Positions 31,802 through 43,224 of a stretch of DNA of 64,000 nt are shown here, piece after piece. The DNA is from Cantharellus purpuraceus (lineage: Eukaryota > Basidiomycota > Agaricomycetes > Cantharellales > Hydnaceae). The stretch lies in the NCBI GenBank assembly GCA_025174535.1, contig JALBUN010000001.1:2418001-2482000 (forward strand), given 5' to 3'. Below the pieces are notes generated by a model. It did not search any database. It worked only from the letters and a program-made list of their open reading frames with translations, and had not been told where the DNA came from. Every line of letters begins with the position of its first letter. Position 1 is the stretch's first letter. Both the position numbers and the translations under genes were made by a program.

Positions 31802-34800
31802 TCATGCTTTTCCAACCAAGTCGTCAAATTCATGTCCCCACGAAGATTTACGTATGCTTTCAACGTAAGCCTCAAACCTGGGTGCGACTCCAGGAGTGTT
31901 GATCTTGCTAAGAGCCGCAATAGCCCTGAGTGCGCTCCGTTGGAGCTCTGCAGTGCGTTCTAGGTCCTGCTTGACAGTGTCCTTGGTGACCGCTGCGCCC
32001 TTCATCGTTTTGTCTAATTCAGGTGTGACCTCGTCCAGCCGTTGTGCCAGTGCCGTAGGGGCTACTTGAGAGAGCCGGAAGAGCATCATGTGGCAAAGCA
32101 CCTTGATTTCGTCTGCTTCGTCAGTGAGCCCAGCTAGCACTCGGTTGATGAACTCGTGGAGGTCAAGTTTATTGAGACATGTGTCAAGCTAACAGAAATA
32201 TTAACAAAAACCTCGATCAGACGACAAGAGAATGGCGAGACGTACAAGGGTATACATGGTTTCGTAGGCAGTTTTCCGTGCCTCTAAGCCATCATCGACC
32301 TTATGCTGCCACGGTCCCATCTGCACCAACCGGATTAGCGATTGGTTGATAACGGTCTCTGCATAGAGGTGAGGCAGCAATGCTCCAAGGTGATCGCGAA
32401 TTAAATGTGGTTTGTTGCGTGCCGCTGCGTTCAAGGCAGACAACGACAGACGGCGCACAGTCTGGCACTATGGTCAGTCGGATGCATCGGCATGTGATAA
32501 CATGCTTACCAGATCTTCGTCCACCACAAGCGATAAAAAGTCGACAATAAGAGGCGCTAGTAGCTCATCATACGATCGCGCTGTGTCTGCAAAAGTATAC
32601 CGGATTGCAGAAACAACAGTCGCTCTAACCGAAGGCGCGGGGTCACGCAACCGTGCCTGTCCTCATTTTAGGATGATACGACCATTTGATCAGGTAAACT
32701 TACTTGAAGTTGAGGCAGGTATTTTGAAGGGTTCGTCGTGGTCAATTTACCGAGACAAGCGGCTGCCACATTCCGCGTTGCCTCTTCCGAATTCTCAGAA
32801 CGTTCAAACAGTGGCACCCACAAGGCGTCGGCTACGCTCTCGAGTTGGCCGACAGAACAATTGCTGACGACCTGGTCGCTGTTTCAGTATCAGAAATGGA
32901 GGCATCGTTATGGCATTATTACCTCTTTCAAGGCATGAAGTGCCAGAAGTCTCTTTTCATTGTTAGACTGGACGAGATTGATAATAGCTGGTAAGAAGTT
33001 TTGGACATTACCAATGGCCATGTTGCCTAGAGAGTGAAGTCAGACCATGAGTAGCGACAGTACTAAGCCAAGGGAGCCTACCAGCGGCGAAGGCAGCAGC
33101 CGTTCGTGTCTCCTCTGATTCCGCTGTGAACATGGACACAGAGATGTTGAAGACATCAGATTGAAGAGTCATGTCACTGTAAACTAATCAGTGAGATACG
33201 TGGCCACAGTCAGGACACCTTACATGAAGCGTCCCAGCTCCCCAAGGATCAAAAGGCTGAGAACGACTTGAGACTCCTTCGCCTTGGATCCAGGCTAAGC
33301 GAAACGATCAGTATATCTCTCACTAGAAATAGTAGCTGAGTACACACCTTTAACGACCTGGAAAATTCGACAATCATCCCCGCAGCAACAGCTTTCTGGC
33401 ACCGGACGACACGGCTGACGACCTTCGCGACATTTCCGGGAACAGCTTCGGCTTTCTTTGCTTTACTCAAAGAGGAAACCAGGCCAGGCACTACATGCGA
33501 GGCAATTTGACTATCAGCTTCGACAAGCGCTCCAAAGAATCCCAGGAGAGCATCTAAACAGGCTCCGGAGACAAGTGGCGAGTGGGCGAGTGGATAAATA
33601 ATATGAAGGACTTCCCTTTCGACTTCTGGGAAGGAGGATGCAGGTGAATATTGGAGGAGGATGGTGAGTGTGGTGAGCGCCTGAGATAAGAGGGCGATAT
33701 CCGCAGTCGTTAGGTATGGCTCAAGTTGAGGAATGAGGTGTGGTGCAAGATCTGCTGGTACACCAGCCCGGTATCTGTCCATAATATCAACATCAAACAG
33801 CCGTTGTCAAGCTGCGAATACGCACTTGCTGATCAGGGTGTTCAGAGTGACAAAGGCATCCAGTTTACCTGCCCTCCCGCTCTTCTTGAGGACATTGGAT
33901 ACCCAGTCAATGCATGTATTAATCCACTCATCATCCACTTCCGCCTCTGTCGCCACTCGTCGTACAACCTTGACAGGGCCGTCGGACCTCCCACCTGACC
34001 TCAACAATGCCTGCCACTCCTGTCCATTCTTTTTCTTCACAACATCCGGGGCAGAGACCCACAGATCAGCAATAAGCTCGCCAGCGCGCTCACGGACTTC
34101 AGCATCAGTGTCATTGGCCTTCAATCGGTGTACCGCTTCATCATAGAGGCTGTCCGTCCAGTCAGCAGCATTCACCGGCTTGAGTGCCGTCACGAGCGCA
34201 GAGAAGCCACAAAATGCTTCAGCGGCGACACGAGGATGTTTTTCGCGCACCGCTTTTAGCAAAGGCGGAATCACCGTGGGCAACGATACATTAAACGTAG
34301 TCGCGGAGTGCGTGGCAAAGAAACGAGCCAGGAAAGAGAGAATAGTAACGTGCAAAGCCGAAGTGGAAGTTGTAGGGGACTGAGATAATACAGCTTGCGT
34401 GGTTGCGATGATTGCGGTGACCTGATTATAGAGACAGCCGGGAAGAACAGTGAGCAATACAAGAAGAAGGTTAAATCCAGCCTGAAGGGTTGTGGGCTGT
34501 GTCTTGGAGGACTGGAGTTGTTTTAGGAGGGCCTTGGAAAGGGTGGGAACTTGTGAGCGTAAGAGCGTGTAAGGGGTCTCCTCGACGTCCATTTGGCCCT
34601 CTTCTTCGCGCTTCCGCTTGCCTCCAACTGTTGAGCCGTCGGACTCTCTTACCTGATCACCATAAACGCCGGTCTGGGTTAAGAGAAGGACATAGGTCGC
34701 CCATACTTCCAATCGAACGCTCTCTTCGCGGTCGCCAAAGCGAGATATCAAAACAGGAGATACAGACTTGTAGAGAGTGGCGAGGAGTTCTGGACGAGTG

Positions 34801-36357
34801 CCAATAACGGAAGCAAGGACTTTGGTTGCTGAGCGGCGTATCTTGTAAGACGTATCCTCATCGTCAGAGTATCTGAATAGAGATATCAGCGAGGTTAAGA
34901 CCACTAGGATGAACTCACTCATCGTCGAGTTCCGATCCATCATCCTCATCAGCGTCTCCCATTTCAGCATCGTCATCCTCATTGTCACCCGCGTAATTCT
35001 AGGCGCAATGAGTGGCTTATTTTGTACTGTATTGACAACGTACGGGATCATGTTTGATCAAAGTCACGCCCACTGAGATGATCTGACTGAGGAAGGGTGT
35101 GATTTCTGTGGGACACCTCAAGACGAGAGCTTCCAAAGCCTACACTGCCCTCAACTCGTTAGAAGCTAGTGTATGTGCATGAAGACACACCTGAAGGCTG
35201 CTTTCTCGCAGTTCATCGTCATCTTGCGAAGCGCCTTTGAGGATTCCAGGTACAAGGTCTCCAAGGACAGAAGCAACGATGGGAGGAGAAAATCGTGCTA
35301 TGGCGGCTACGAGTTGAACTGTGGTTCGCTGTGTGGCGACTGGAGTTGAAGGGCTGAGGGCAGAAATCACAACGCTTTTGAGTAGATTGACAGTCAGCGG
35401 GACGGGAGTGATGGGGAGGAATTGAGCTGGAGATACATAATGAAACGTTGCCCAGAGCCAAAAGTATCAGTACTGACCCAATGTAACAATTGTCCTTTTT
35501 CGCACTGCTGGGCGAGGGTGTTCGAGGAGTGGCGTCATTACTTGGACAGGGTGAATCTGGTAACTTATCATAGAAAGATGCACAGAGAACCGAGTGATGA
35601 GGATCGATAGGGTGGATAGTGTTTCCAACAAAGTCTCAGGGGGCATGGATGGCTTAACATCATATCTTAGACTATGCGTAAGTATGCTAAATTCCCACGT
35701 ACGGTCTGCAGTTGATGAAGTAGCTTTGGAGTCAGTTTCGCACATGCTTTGGCCGCAAGATTGCCGTCCTGTGGCAACTCCGAGGTAACGGTTTTCAACG
35801 CTGTAGAGTTATTTGACGTGAAGATTCCCTCTTTCCAACTGATGATATATTGAGACAAACCTAGACCGGCAATATCTCGTAGTTCTTCCTCTTGACTTCC
35901 CGAGAATTCAATCAGCGAATCAACAACATAGTCCAGCTGAGTTTCTCGGATCAGTTTGATCAGTTGTCCTAGGCTACGCTCGCCGTTGCTTCAAAAGTGC
36001 AATATCCTGGGAAATACAAGTGACGAACCACTTCACCGCTTGATTTTTGACCTCCGAGATTTTGTCCTGAATAAGCTTGAGAACATGATGGAGGACTTTT
36101 CGTTCTATGTGCTCGTCTCCAGTGAGACTAATTGGTTCTGCCTTTACAAGAGCCATCAGGTCATTCAAAGCCATATAGCTATGGGCAAGGAGGTCAGCGC
36201 ATGTATGTATAGTTTCACGAGGACGACATTTCTTACCGAAAGTCCTGGTCAGGAGAAGTCATCTAGTGATGATAATACTGGTTAGCTTCCTTTCTAGTTT
36301 CACGGTAAGGATACTCGCCTTCTCCACCAGGCCATTCATGATATAGGTCTTACTCAT
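31802..36357 (-). CDS. CAND1: CAND1, cullin-associated NEDD8-dissociated protein
   Basis: HEAT-repeat exchange factor that wraps around unneddylated cullin-RING ligases and swaps substrate-receptor modules. ATG 36357 gives MSKTYIMNGLVEK, then DQDFRYMALNDLMALVKAEP, HHVLKLIQDKISEVKNQAVK (N-terminal HEAT repeats), AKACAKLTPKLLHQLQTV and HPRPAVRKRTIVTLG. There is an acidic loop around 34910-34990 and long HEAT repeats to DRYRAGVPADLAPHLIPQLE. The C-terminal TIP120 domain carries ALNAAARNKPHLIRDHLGAL, LPHLYAETVINQSLI, DDGLEARKTAYETMYTL and DEADEIKVLCHMMLFRLSQV. Expected size is about 1,200 residues, consistent with this 4.6-kb span. At least a dozen introns. Confidence 0.93.
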
Positions 36358-36620
36358 CTTAAGGTGAAAGGTATGGCGCGGGTGTGGCGGGTGTTACGTA
36401 AATGTAGGCGTCCCTGGACGCGCCGCATTTCCACGCCAGTACTAGACGTCGGACGTCCGCGATAGCGGAGTAGAATTGTGCTACTGCAAACAGTCTGCCT
36501 CGATAAGCTACAGCTAAACGCTTCATTCTCGAGTGATGAGATCTACCCCTTCTTGATCAGGCAGTACGCGGTTTGTAGACCAAAATTATCTATATTCCCA
36601 CATTTCCAGGTTTATTCAAG

Positions 36621-37394
36621 TTAAGGTGATAGCACAGGTGGTGCTTCTAAATGTTCAGCCGTTGCTTCCAGCTTCCTTATAGCATCCTCTAGCTGTCCCG
36701 CCCGCATAATATCTAATGGAACCACCTCTCTCTCAAAAATGTGGGACACAGTTCCTAGAAGAGCTTCCAGATCCGCTTGTACCGAAACCTGGCGTCCTAC
36801 AGCATCGACGACACAACCCGCATTGACATCTGCTAGACCGCAAGCCACGACTTGGTTGAACCAGTTCAATGGCTCCTGACTGACGTTATATGCAAAGCCG
36901 TGACTTGTCAGGCGATGTCGAACCTGGACACCAATGGAGGCTATCTTGACATTTGGTTTCAAGAATACGCCCGTATTGTCCGATTCGATGCTGACTATAC
37001 CATAACGATGAAGAAAATGGTCTTTCAACAACGTCTGCAACTTGCAAATGTACTGGGCGATAGACAGGCGCATCCTGCCCAGATCAAACAAGGGATATCC
37101 TACAACCTGACCTGGGCCGTGGTAGGTCGTCTGGCCTCCTCGTTTAGTGGCGACAAAGTCTGCACCCAGATGGCGCAGCCTACGAGACTCGTCATTAACG
37201 TCTGAATCAGTCTGCCTGCGGCCAGCAGTATAAACGGGACGATGTTGTAGGAGAAATAGGATGTCTCGATGCGAGCCTGGAGAACTGCGCCTCTGTTGCA
37301 GCTGAAGCTCATGAATCTGCTGTTGAAGTGCGAGAGTTGGCGCGTACGGCAGTGGTCGGGGGAAAATATGACAGGCTATAGGATGCAAAGCCAT
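36621..37394 (-). CDS. LIP2: Lipoyl(octanoyl) transferase LIP2 (LipB)
   Basis: Mitochondrial enzyme that moves octanoate from acyl-carrier protein onto the lipoyl domains of H protein and 2-oxoacid dehydrogenase E2s. Single exon, 257 residues, ATG 37394. Motifs: LQHRPVYTAGRR, RGGQTTYHGPGQVVGYPLFD (substrate-pocket loop), KIASIGVQVRHRLTSHGFAY with the catalytic Lys, and VACGLAD with the catalytic Cys. The C-terminal helix is LEDAIRKLEATAEHLEAPP. The first residues (MALHPIACHIFPRPLPYAPT) are a weak mitochondrial signal. It can serve the E2 gene at the left edge of this window; that is a pathway link only. Confidence 0.93.
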   Translation of the reverse strand: MALHPIACHIFPRPLPYAPTLALQQQIHELQLQQRRSSPGSHRDILFLLQHRPVYTAGRRQTDSDVNDESRRLRHLGADFVATKRGGQTTYHGPGQVVGYPLFDLGRMRLSIAQYICKLQTLLKDHFLHRYGIVSIESDNTGVFLKPNVKIASIGVQVRHRLTSHGFAYNVSQEPLNWFNQVVACGLADVNAGCVVDAVGRQVSVQADLEALLGTVSHIFEREVVPLDIMRAGQLEDAIRKLEATAEHLEAPPVLSP

Positions 37395-37932
37395 GTGCCG
37401 ACCAGCGTCAACTTGGAACTGGTAGCGTACATCAGCGCTGTTGAATTACATAAGCATTGACTACAAGTCCTATTTCCGCTTTAGCTGCGTCTTCAGACAT
37501 CCTGTCAGAATCTTCTTGAACCCGTCGCGCGCTCTGAGCAGGCTCTTCATGGTAACAGCGAAGGCTATGAGAGAAAGTCGACCCACCAAGCACCGCGGCA
37601 AGATATAAACCACTTTACCTGGACATCTGACATGCGTTAGAAAGGTGTATCGCTTAGGTTGTGATGCGTAAGTTCATAAGACTTTCATGCATATGCCACT
37701 GAAGAGAATGCAAGGTAGAGGGTGCCCTTGAGTGTATCAGTACCCTCGGCGCAGTCGCTACCTTCCGCGGGCATACAGAATGACCAGAATGACAATATTT
37801 GGCCCCTGCCGGTTACCAACGTTGAGAGTCTCTGAGTGTCTCCTTGCGTGATGATAAACCTGGATACATACATGTCTTGAGAGTTCTCGCGTCAAGCGAG
37901 TGTGACTGCACGTCACATACGCGTTGGTCACT
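37395..37932. other. Divergent spacer LIP2/RSC1, no gene seen
   Basis: 0.54 kb between two divergent start codons. Short ORFs show no motifs or plausible splice partners. It should contain both promoters, but no TATA box or clear binding-site cluster stands out. Confidence 0.35.
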
Positions 37933-40874
37933 ATGGCCATTACTCCGGCGCAGAAACGGGCCATCGAGGATGTTATACAGACTCTTTGTGCTGCCACAAA
38001 AGGTCGTCGTAAAATATGTGAGATGTTCATGGATTTGCCGGACAGAGAGGCATGGCCAGAGTACTACAAGGTACACTTAATTCCACATGTAACTTGTTTG
38101 TGACCGGGTCATTCAAAGCAACAATAGGTCATTCCAGAGCCACGATGTATAGATGGAATCAAGGCAGGTGTAGAAAAGGGGAAATACAAGGATGCAGTGG
38201 TCGTGTATGAGGATCTGGTCCTTGTTTTTGCAAACGCTCTGCATTACAACGAGAATGACAGTCAGATAGCGAAAGATGCAACAACGCTGAAAGTCAGTCC
38301 TCTGGTGTTGTGGATTAGGCTGTGACCAATGACGCGTCAATATAGGACTTGCTAGAGGAATCATGGAATAATTCTTCAGTGTTGCCTCCACCACCCGCAT
38401 CTCCACCCGCCACTGAGCCCGCTCAATCTCCTGCGGCATCAACACAAGCGCGAGTTTCCACACCTGTCATCACGACATCACAAACCCTGGTTGCGTCGAC
38501 AAGTAACGTACCTGCTCCTTCGGTCGCCGGCCAGCTAAAAAAAGCACCAATCCTCCGACACTCGGCCCCACAGGCTCCCCAAACACAGCATCAACCAGTA
38601 GAAGAAGACGGAGAAATGTCTCCAGAGTCTCAGGAACAGGAGAATGAATCGCACGGCTGGGAGTCTCCTGCGCGAGACGAGGAAAGTGCAGAGATTGTCG
38701 GGCAGCTTGAGCGGGGACTGCCTCGTTGGGAAGGTAGACACGACCGAGGATGGATGGATGACTTCCCTGAGGTATGTATTAGCGCTTTCCTTTTTATTCT
38801 TTACGGAGAGAAAACGGATATTGAGCAATCACACTGGCAGAATGCTACAATCAAGTATTCAGAAATTTTGAGTTTACTCAAATCCTTTAAAACATCCATG
38901 TAAGCCATCCCAGTGTTGTGGGAGGCCTATCCAATATGACACTCGTAGGGGACATCGTCCGTTGTTATCGTTGGAAGAGATTCCAGATGACGCACAGGTG
39001 AAAGATTTGTCGTTCAGCGTACGTGTTTATCTACTTTTCGATGGCGTGCAACAACTGATGGATTACATCCTAGGGACCACTTTCTTTTAAAATCATTGAA
39101 GTGAGAGTCTGGCGAATCTCACCCCAATGCATCTATTGATTCCTAACAGAGCCGAGTGCGAACGCAACACCATACCGATGCGCAGCAATTTGACCGCGAC
39201 CTGACCCAATTGTTCGAACGAGCACGACGTTGGCATGCAGTTGGGACAGAAGCATACGGTCGCTGCATCCTTCTACAGGTATGCCACCACATCAGGATTG
39301 CTATGTCCGCTTTGTCCTCACAGTTTACTGCTCCAGCGTCTTTACCACCTCCTCACTTCTCCTCCGTATCCAAACACTGTTCCCCTGACCACGTCTAACT
39401 TCTCATCCATCTCTGCTGGGCCTGGAGTTGCTAAGCCATTGCACTCATCCAACTCCGAAAGCACCCATGCTGTGACCACCTTCCGAATCCCCACCAAAGA
39501 CCGTGTGTTCACGGAAGAATTGACGTATAAGGGGATGACCATCCGCCTCGGCGACTGGGTCCACCTCATGAATCCAGATGAACCCGCCAAGCCAATTATC
39601 GCGCAAGTTTTCAAGACTTGGGTGCCAGATGGAGATGGGTGGGTTTTCTTCTCACGGGTCTAGCTTGAAGTGTTGATCAGTCAATAGGACTAAGAAGGGG
39701 CAACAAGGTCTGACTGCCTGCTGGTATTTCCGGCCGGAGCAGGTAAATACTTCTAAACAAGTGCATACACCAGTGCTCACTTATCATCTGCACAGACAGT
39801 GCACCCAGCGCATCGCCAGTTTTGGGAAGGCGAAGTATTCAAGACAGGTGAGATCGATTACATGGTACGATTTGCCACGTCCCATAACATGCTCCAGGCC
39901 ACTTTGCGGACCATATCGCTGAAGATATCATCGAGCAAATCGCATGTCAGTTCACTGCAAAACATGTCCGGGGGCGCCCTCGCCCTCCATACTGGTACCC
40001 CTCTTGGCCGTTGTACGTCTGTGATTCACGTTATAACGACCGAGAACGTGTCTTCGTCAAGATAAAGAACTGGAATTCGTGCATACCCGAAGACTATCGA
40101 AAGAACGACTTCATGCCGATATATCCATTTGAGCGAATTGTCTATCCAAAACGCTACCCGAGTCCATTCTTGAGTGGCATGACTGGGCCTGGAGGAATTG
40201 GCGATAGCATTGAGAGGGCAGAAGGTGAGAAGATCGAAGGAGGGGGAACTGGGCGGAAGAGGGCGCGTAAGACTGCTTCGGGGCAAGGGATGGATCATGC
40301 AGGCCCCCGGTATGGGACATTTGTAGGGACGCCCAACACCAGTGTCCCTAGTGGACGGGCAGGCAGCATGGGTGCTTCCCAACCAGCACATCAACCGCAG
40401 CCCCCGGGCCCCCCTTCACAGAAACGAGTAGAGGACAGGTCTATTGGGACAGCTGCTGGTGGGTTGGCGAACTTGCAAGGCAATGCCATAATCGACGTCT
40501 TGCCAGCGGAAACAGGTGAGTCCCAAAAAGAAGGACTTTGCTCGACTTGTCACGTATTGACACTTGATACAGTTAAACATTTTGACCGTGACCCTGAGAC
40601 CAATCAGGTCTTATGGTTTTCTGGTCCGCCGATTGATGTTGCCCGTACGCCTATGCCCCAGTATAGCCTCAAGTATCTCCATCATATGATTATGAAACGG
40701 AAGGCGCAGCTGGTGGAAGCCCGTAAAGAGGAGGAGGAGGAGGGGAAGGAGGATACCGATCGGATGGAAGTGGATAAAGAGAGCTTGCGTCCGGCGAAAA
40801 GGCCTCGGGTTCAGGCCAAGTCACGGGTCACTGAAATGCTGGACGAATTGTGGGCAAGAGTTTCGAATGCATGA
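37933..40874 (+). CDS. RSC1: RSC1/RSC2-type bromodomain-BAH chromatin remodelling subunit
   Basis: Subunit of the RSC SWI/SNF-type remodeller in the nucleus. ATG 37933 (MAITPAQKRAIEDVIQTLCA) enters bromodomain 1: CEMFMDLPDREAWPEYYKVI, YEDLVLVFANALHYNEND. A Pro/Ser/Gln linker follows, then a second bromodomain-like stretch (LSFKIIESRVRTQHHTDAQQ, FDRDLTQLFERARRWHAVGT). The BAH domain comes next: YKGMTIRLGDWVHLMNPDEP, AQVFKTWV, CWYFRPEQTVHPAHRQFWEG, EVFKTG, PLYVCDSRYNDRERVFVKIK, then YPFERIVYPKRYPSPF. The tail has CSTCHV, PMPQYSLKYLHHMIMKRK and a nuclear-type basic end (PAKRPRVQAK). About ten introns. No AT-hook or zinc finger seen apart from the single CxxC. Confidence 0.88.
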
Positions 40875-41654
40875 AAAGATTGGGTTGTTTTCAACGCACT
40901 AGTTTGTGCCTTTTTGTTATCGACGAGGGGACGCGTTAATCGATTGGTGTACTGTTAATAGAATAACTTGTATTGTTGTGTCGCCATGTCACTTAGGCAA
41001 TGCGTACGTGGCTCTAGTGGGGCATGAGTAGCCTCATGACAAGAACCTGGTGATAGTATACGATGACTATTTCGACTTGGCGGCGTCTACCGGCGAGTCT
41101 ACACCACTGTTATTCAAGTTTCAAAACGAGTTGTGTGCCTTGAGGCTATTAGACGTAGGAAGGTATACTAAAGCATTATACATCAGCGTACGGACATCAT
41201 CAGTATGGAAGTGTGCGCTGGATAGGAGTACCGCCGCAGGCAAATTTTATGAGCTTAGTTGCTTGACCCACAAACCGCACGGGTATAGAAGACTGCGCGA
41301 AAGGCATGCTTCTCTTTTATTTGGTGTCCACTGCTCGGTGTCAAAAACAGAGGTGACCAGTCGCACAACCGTGAATACACCGTGACAAGTTCAGCATTGG
41401 TCCACCGGAGCACGTATGAATAAATCCAAACCACTATAGCACGCAGGACTACAAAACGCGTGCAGCTTTCGAGAGCATTGTTGGACGTGATATGAGCCTT
41501 GTGGACAACTCAACGACGAACCTTGTCCTCTGACGTTGAGAGAGTTTTTTGCAAGCACGATGTCACACTATGCAGCTGTTTCTTGATTCACGGACAGCAA
41601 ATAAGTTACGATAGAGATCCACTAGCAAGTACCGCCAATAGAGAAAAATAGCAT
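40875..41654. other. Convergent spacer RSC1/HEM3, no gene seen
   Basis: 0.78 kb between two stop codons. The ORF at 41050-41385 has no recognisable motif, and base composition does not suggest coding. Confidence 0.4.
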
Positions 41655-42811
41655 TCAAATCGCCGGCGCAGCCGCCACGGGCTCCAAAAGTTTTTCACCC
41701 ATGCCCTGCCTTGATGCTCTATCCACGGTAACTTCCTGCAAAATCTCCCGACCTCCAGTCTCAATCAATGCCCTCGCAACCTCCTCGCCCAACGCCTCCG
41801 CGTCCTCCACACTGCGCACCTCCCGGCTCCGCGTCTGCTGGACGTGTCTGTCACCCGATAGACTAGTTACGGTGCCTGTGAGCGTGAGGGTGGCGACGTC
41901 GCCTGTGCCGTCGAGGGCCGTTTCCGTGCCGACGGGAACGCTGCATCCACCCTCGAGGACGCGGAGGCACGAGCGCTCGGCGCGACACCGCCAGTCGGTG
42001 GGGCGGTGCGTGAGGCCCTGCACGAGGCGCTTGACCTCGACGTCGTTTGTGCGTATTTCCAGGGCGAGGGCTGCTTGTCCGACGGCGTGGTATAGGGTGG
42101 GCGGGAGGATGTCGGAGGAGATGCGGGCGTTCCAGCCGAGGCGGACGAGTCCTGCTTTTGCGAGGATGAGTGCGGCATACTCACCGTCTGGCGCGTCGAG
42201 CTTGGAAAGACGGGTGTTCCTAGGATTGCGTGAGGCGTCGTCAGCGGTAGAATGTAATGTAAGAATGGCATGCGCACAGATTGCCGCGCTAAATGGAGCA
42301 TTCGTCGACAGATGAGCGAGATTGTAGGATACCGAAATGGACTCACGACATCCTTGAAAACCAGCTTGGGAAACTGTCTCTTGAGCTGCGCGACGCGTCT
42401 GACGCTGCTGGTTCCCAAGACACTGCCGTCGGGGAGGTCCCGCAACGTCTTGTATGGCAGATCCTTTTTGACGACCAAAGAGTCTGCAGGATCCTCCCTC
42501 TCGAGAATTGCGCCCAGTTCGCACCCCTCCGGGAGCGCCGTCGGCACATCTTTGAGACAGTGGACGAGAATGTCCACTTCCCTTTCGAGAAGTGCAACTT
42601 CGAGTTCTTTTGTCCATAGGGACTTGCCTCCCAGCACGTAGAGGGCCTGAGACTGGTTTTTGTCGCCCTCGGTGGACATGAGGGCTACTTCAACGGGCAG
42701 TGTGGGATAGAGAGCCTGGAGGGCATCACGGACGATGTACGTCTGGATCTGGGCGAGCTTGGAGGCGCGAGAGGCGATAACAATCGGTTTTGGGGGTGGG
42801 TTGGAAGACAT
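41655..42811 (-). CDS. HEM3: Porphobilinogen deaminase (hydroxymethylbilane synthase)
   Basis: Third enzyme of haem synthesis: polymerises four porphobilinogens into hydroxymethylbilane in the cytosol. Three exons on the minus strand: 42811-42347, 42288-42278 (11 nt) and 42219-41655, totalling 346 residues, the usual family size. ATG 42811. Motifs: IVIASRASKLAQIQTYIV, GDKNQSQAL, LWTKELEVALLEREVDILVH, CLKDVPT (catalytic Asp), LGTSSVRRVAQLK, FKDV-RGNL-NTRLSKLDAPDG (microexon supplies RGN), AALILAKAGLVRLGW, AVGQAALALEIR, and GGCSVPVG (Cys that anchors the dipyrromethane cofactor). The residue before LKDVPT is Cys where Ser is more usual. Divergent from ALG1 (413 bp between start codons). Confidence 0.95.
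42278..42288 (-). other. 11-nt microexon of HEM3 (RGN motif)
   Basis: On the minus strand the exon ending FKDV (42347) is followed by gtgagt. After ATTTAG comes CGC GGC AAT CT (42288-42278), then gtgcgc. The next exon begins at 42219 after TCCTAG with G AAC ACC CGT. The join gives FKDV-RGN-L-NTR, the family motif that would otherwise be missing. The flanking introns are 58 nt each. Confidence 0.88.
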
Positions 42812-43224
42812 GGTTATTGCAGCAGAGAGAGAGAAAGATCCAGCTTATACTCATGGTTGGCGCCGGCCGTGGATTTGACGACGTTCTGACTGGCTGCCTG
42901 GCATGCTCGCCGTTTGCTCTCACCGTCTGCGGAATATTTCACACGAAAACAAGATTATGATTAAGTGGAACGGTAATATGTATCTCAAATAGCGAGCGAT
43001 GAGGCAGGAAGAGACAGATGCCCACGCTATTCTGGACATTGAGAACGACGCTCTGTGTCCTCGCGAGCGCCTGCAAAGAGTCCAAAGGGTGCGTGGAATG
43101 CAAGTGACTCTAGTGGCAAGGACACGGTAGACATTGATATTCGTCTTTTTTTCCAGTCCCGCTGCTTATGTACCCAATAGAAGGGGCGCATGTGGGCGCA
43201 CACCCCATATTTGGGTGACCAGCA
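42812..43224. promoter_or_regulatory. Divergent promoter region HEM3/ALG1
   Basis: 413 bp between the two start codons. No ORF of note and no clear motif cluster; expected to hold both promoters and 5' UTRs. Confidence 0.4.

Noticed and set aside
33733..34146. Plus-strand ORFs antisense to CAND1
   Set aside because: They mirror the coding strand of well-supported CAND1 exons and carry no domain.
42220..42346. HEM3 loss-of-function through absence of RGN
   Set aside because: The motif is encoded by an 11-nt exon inside the apparent intron.
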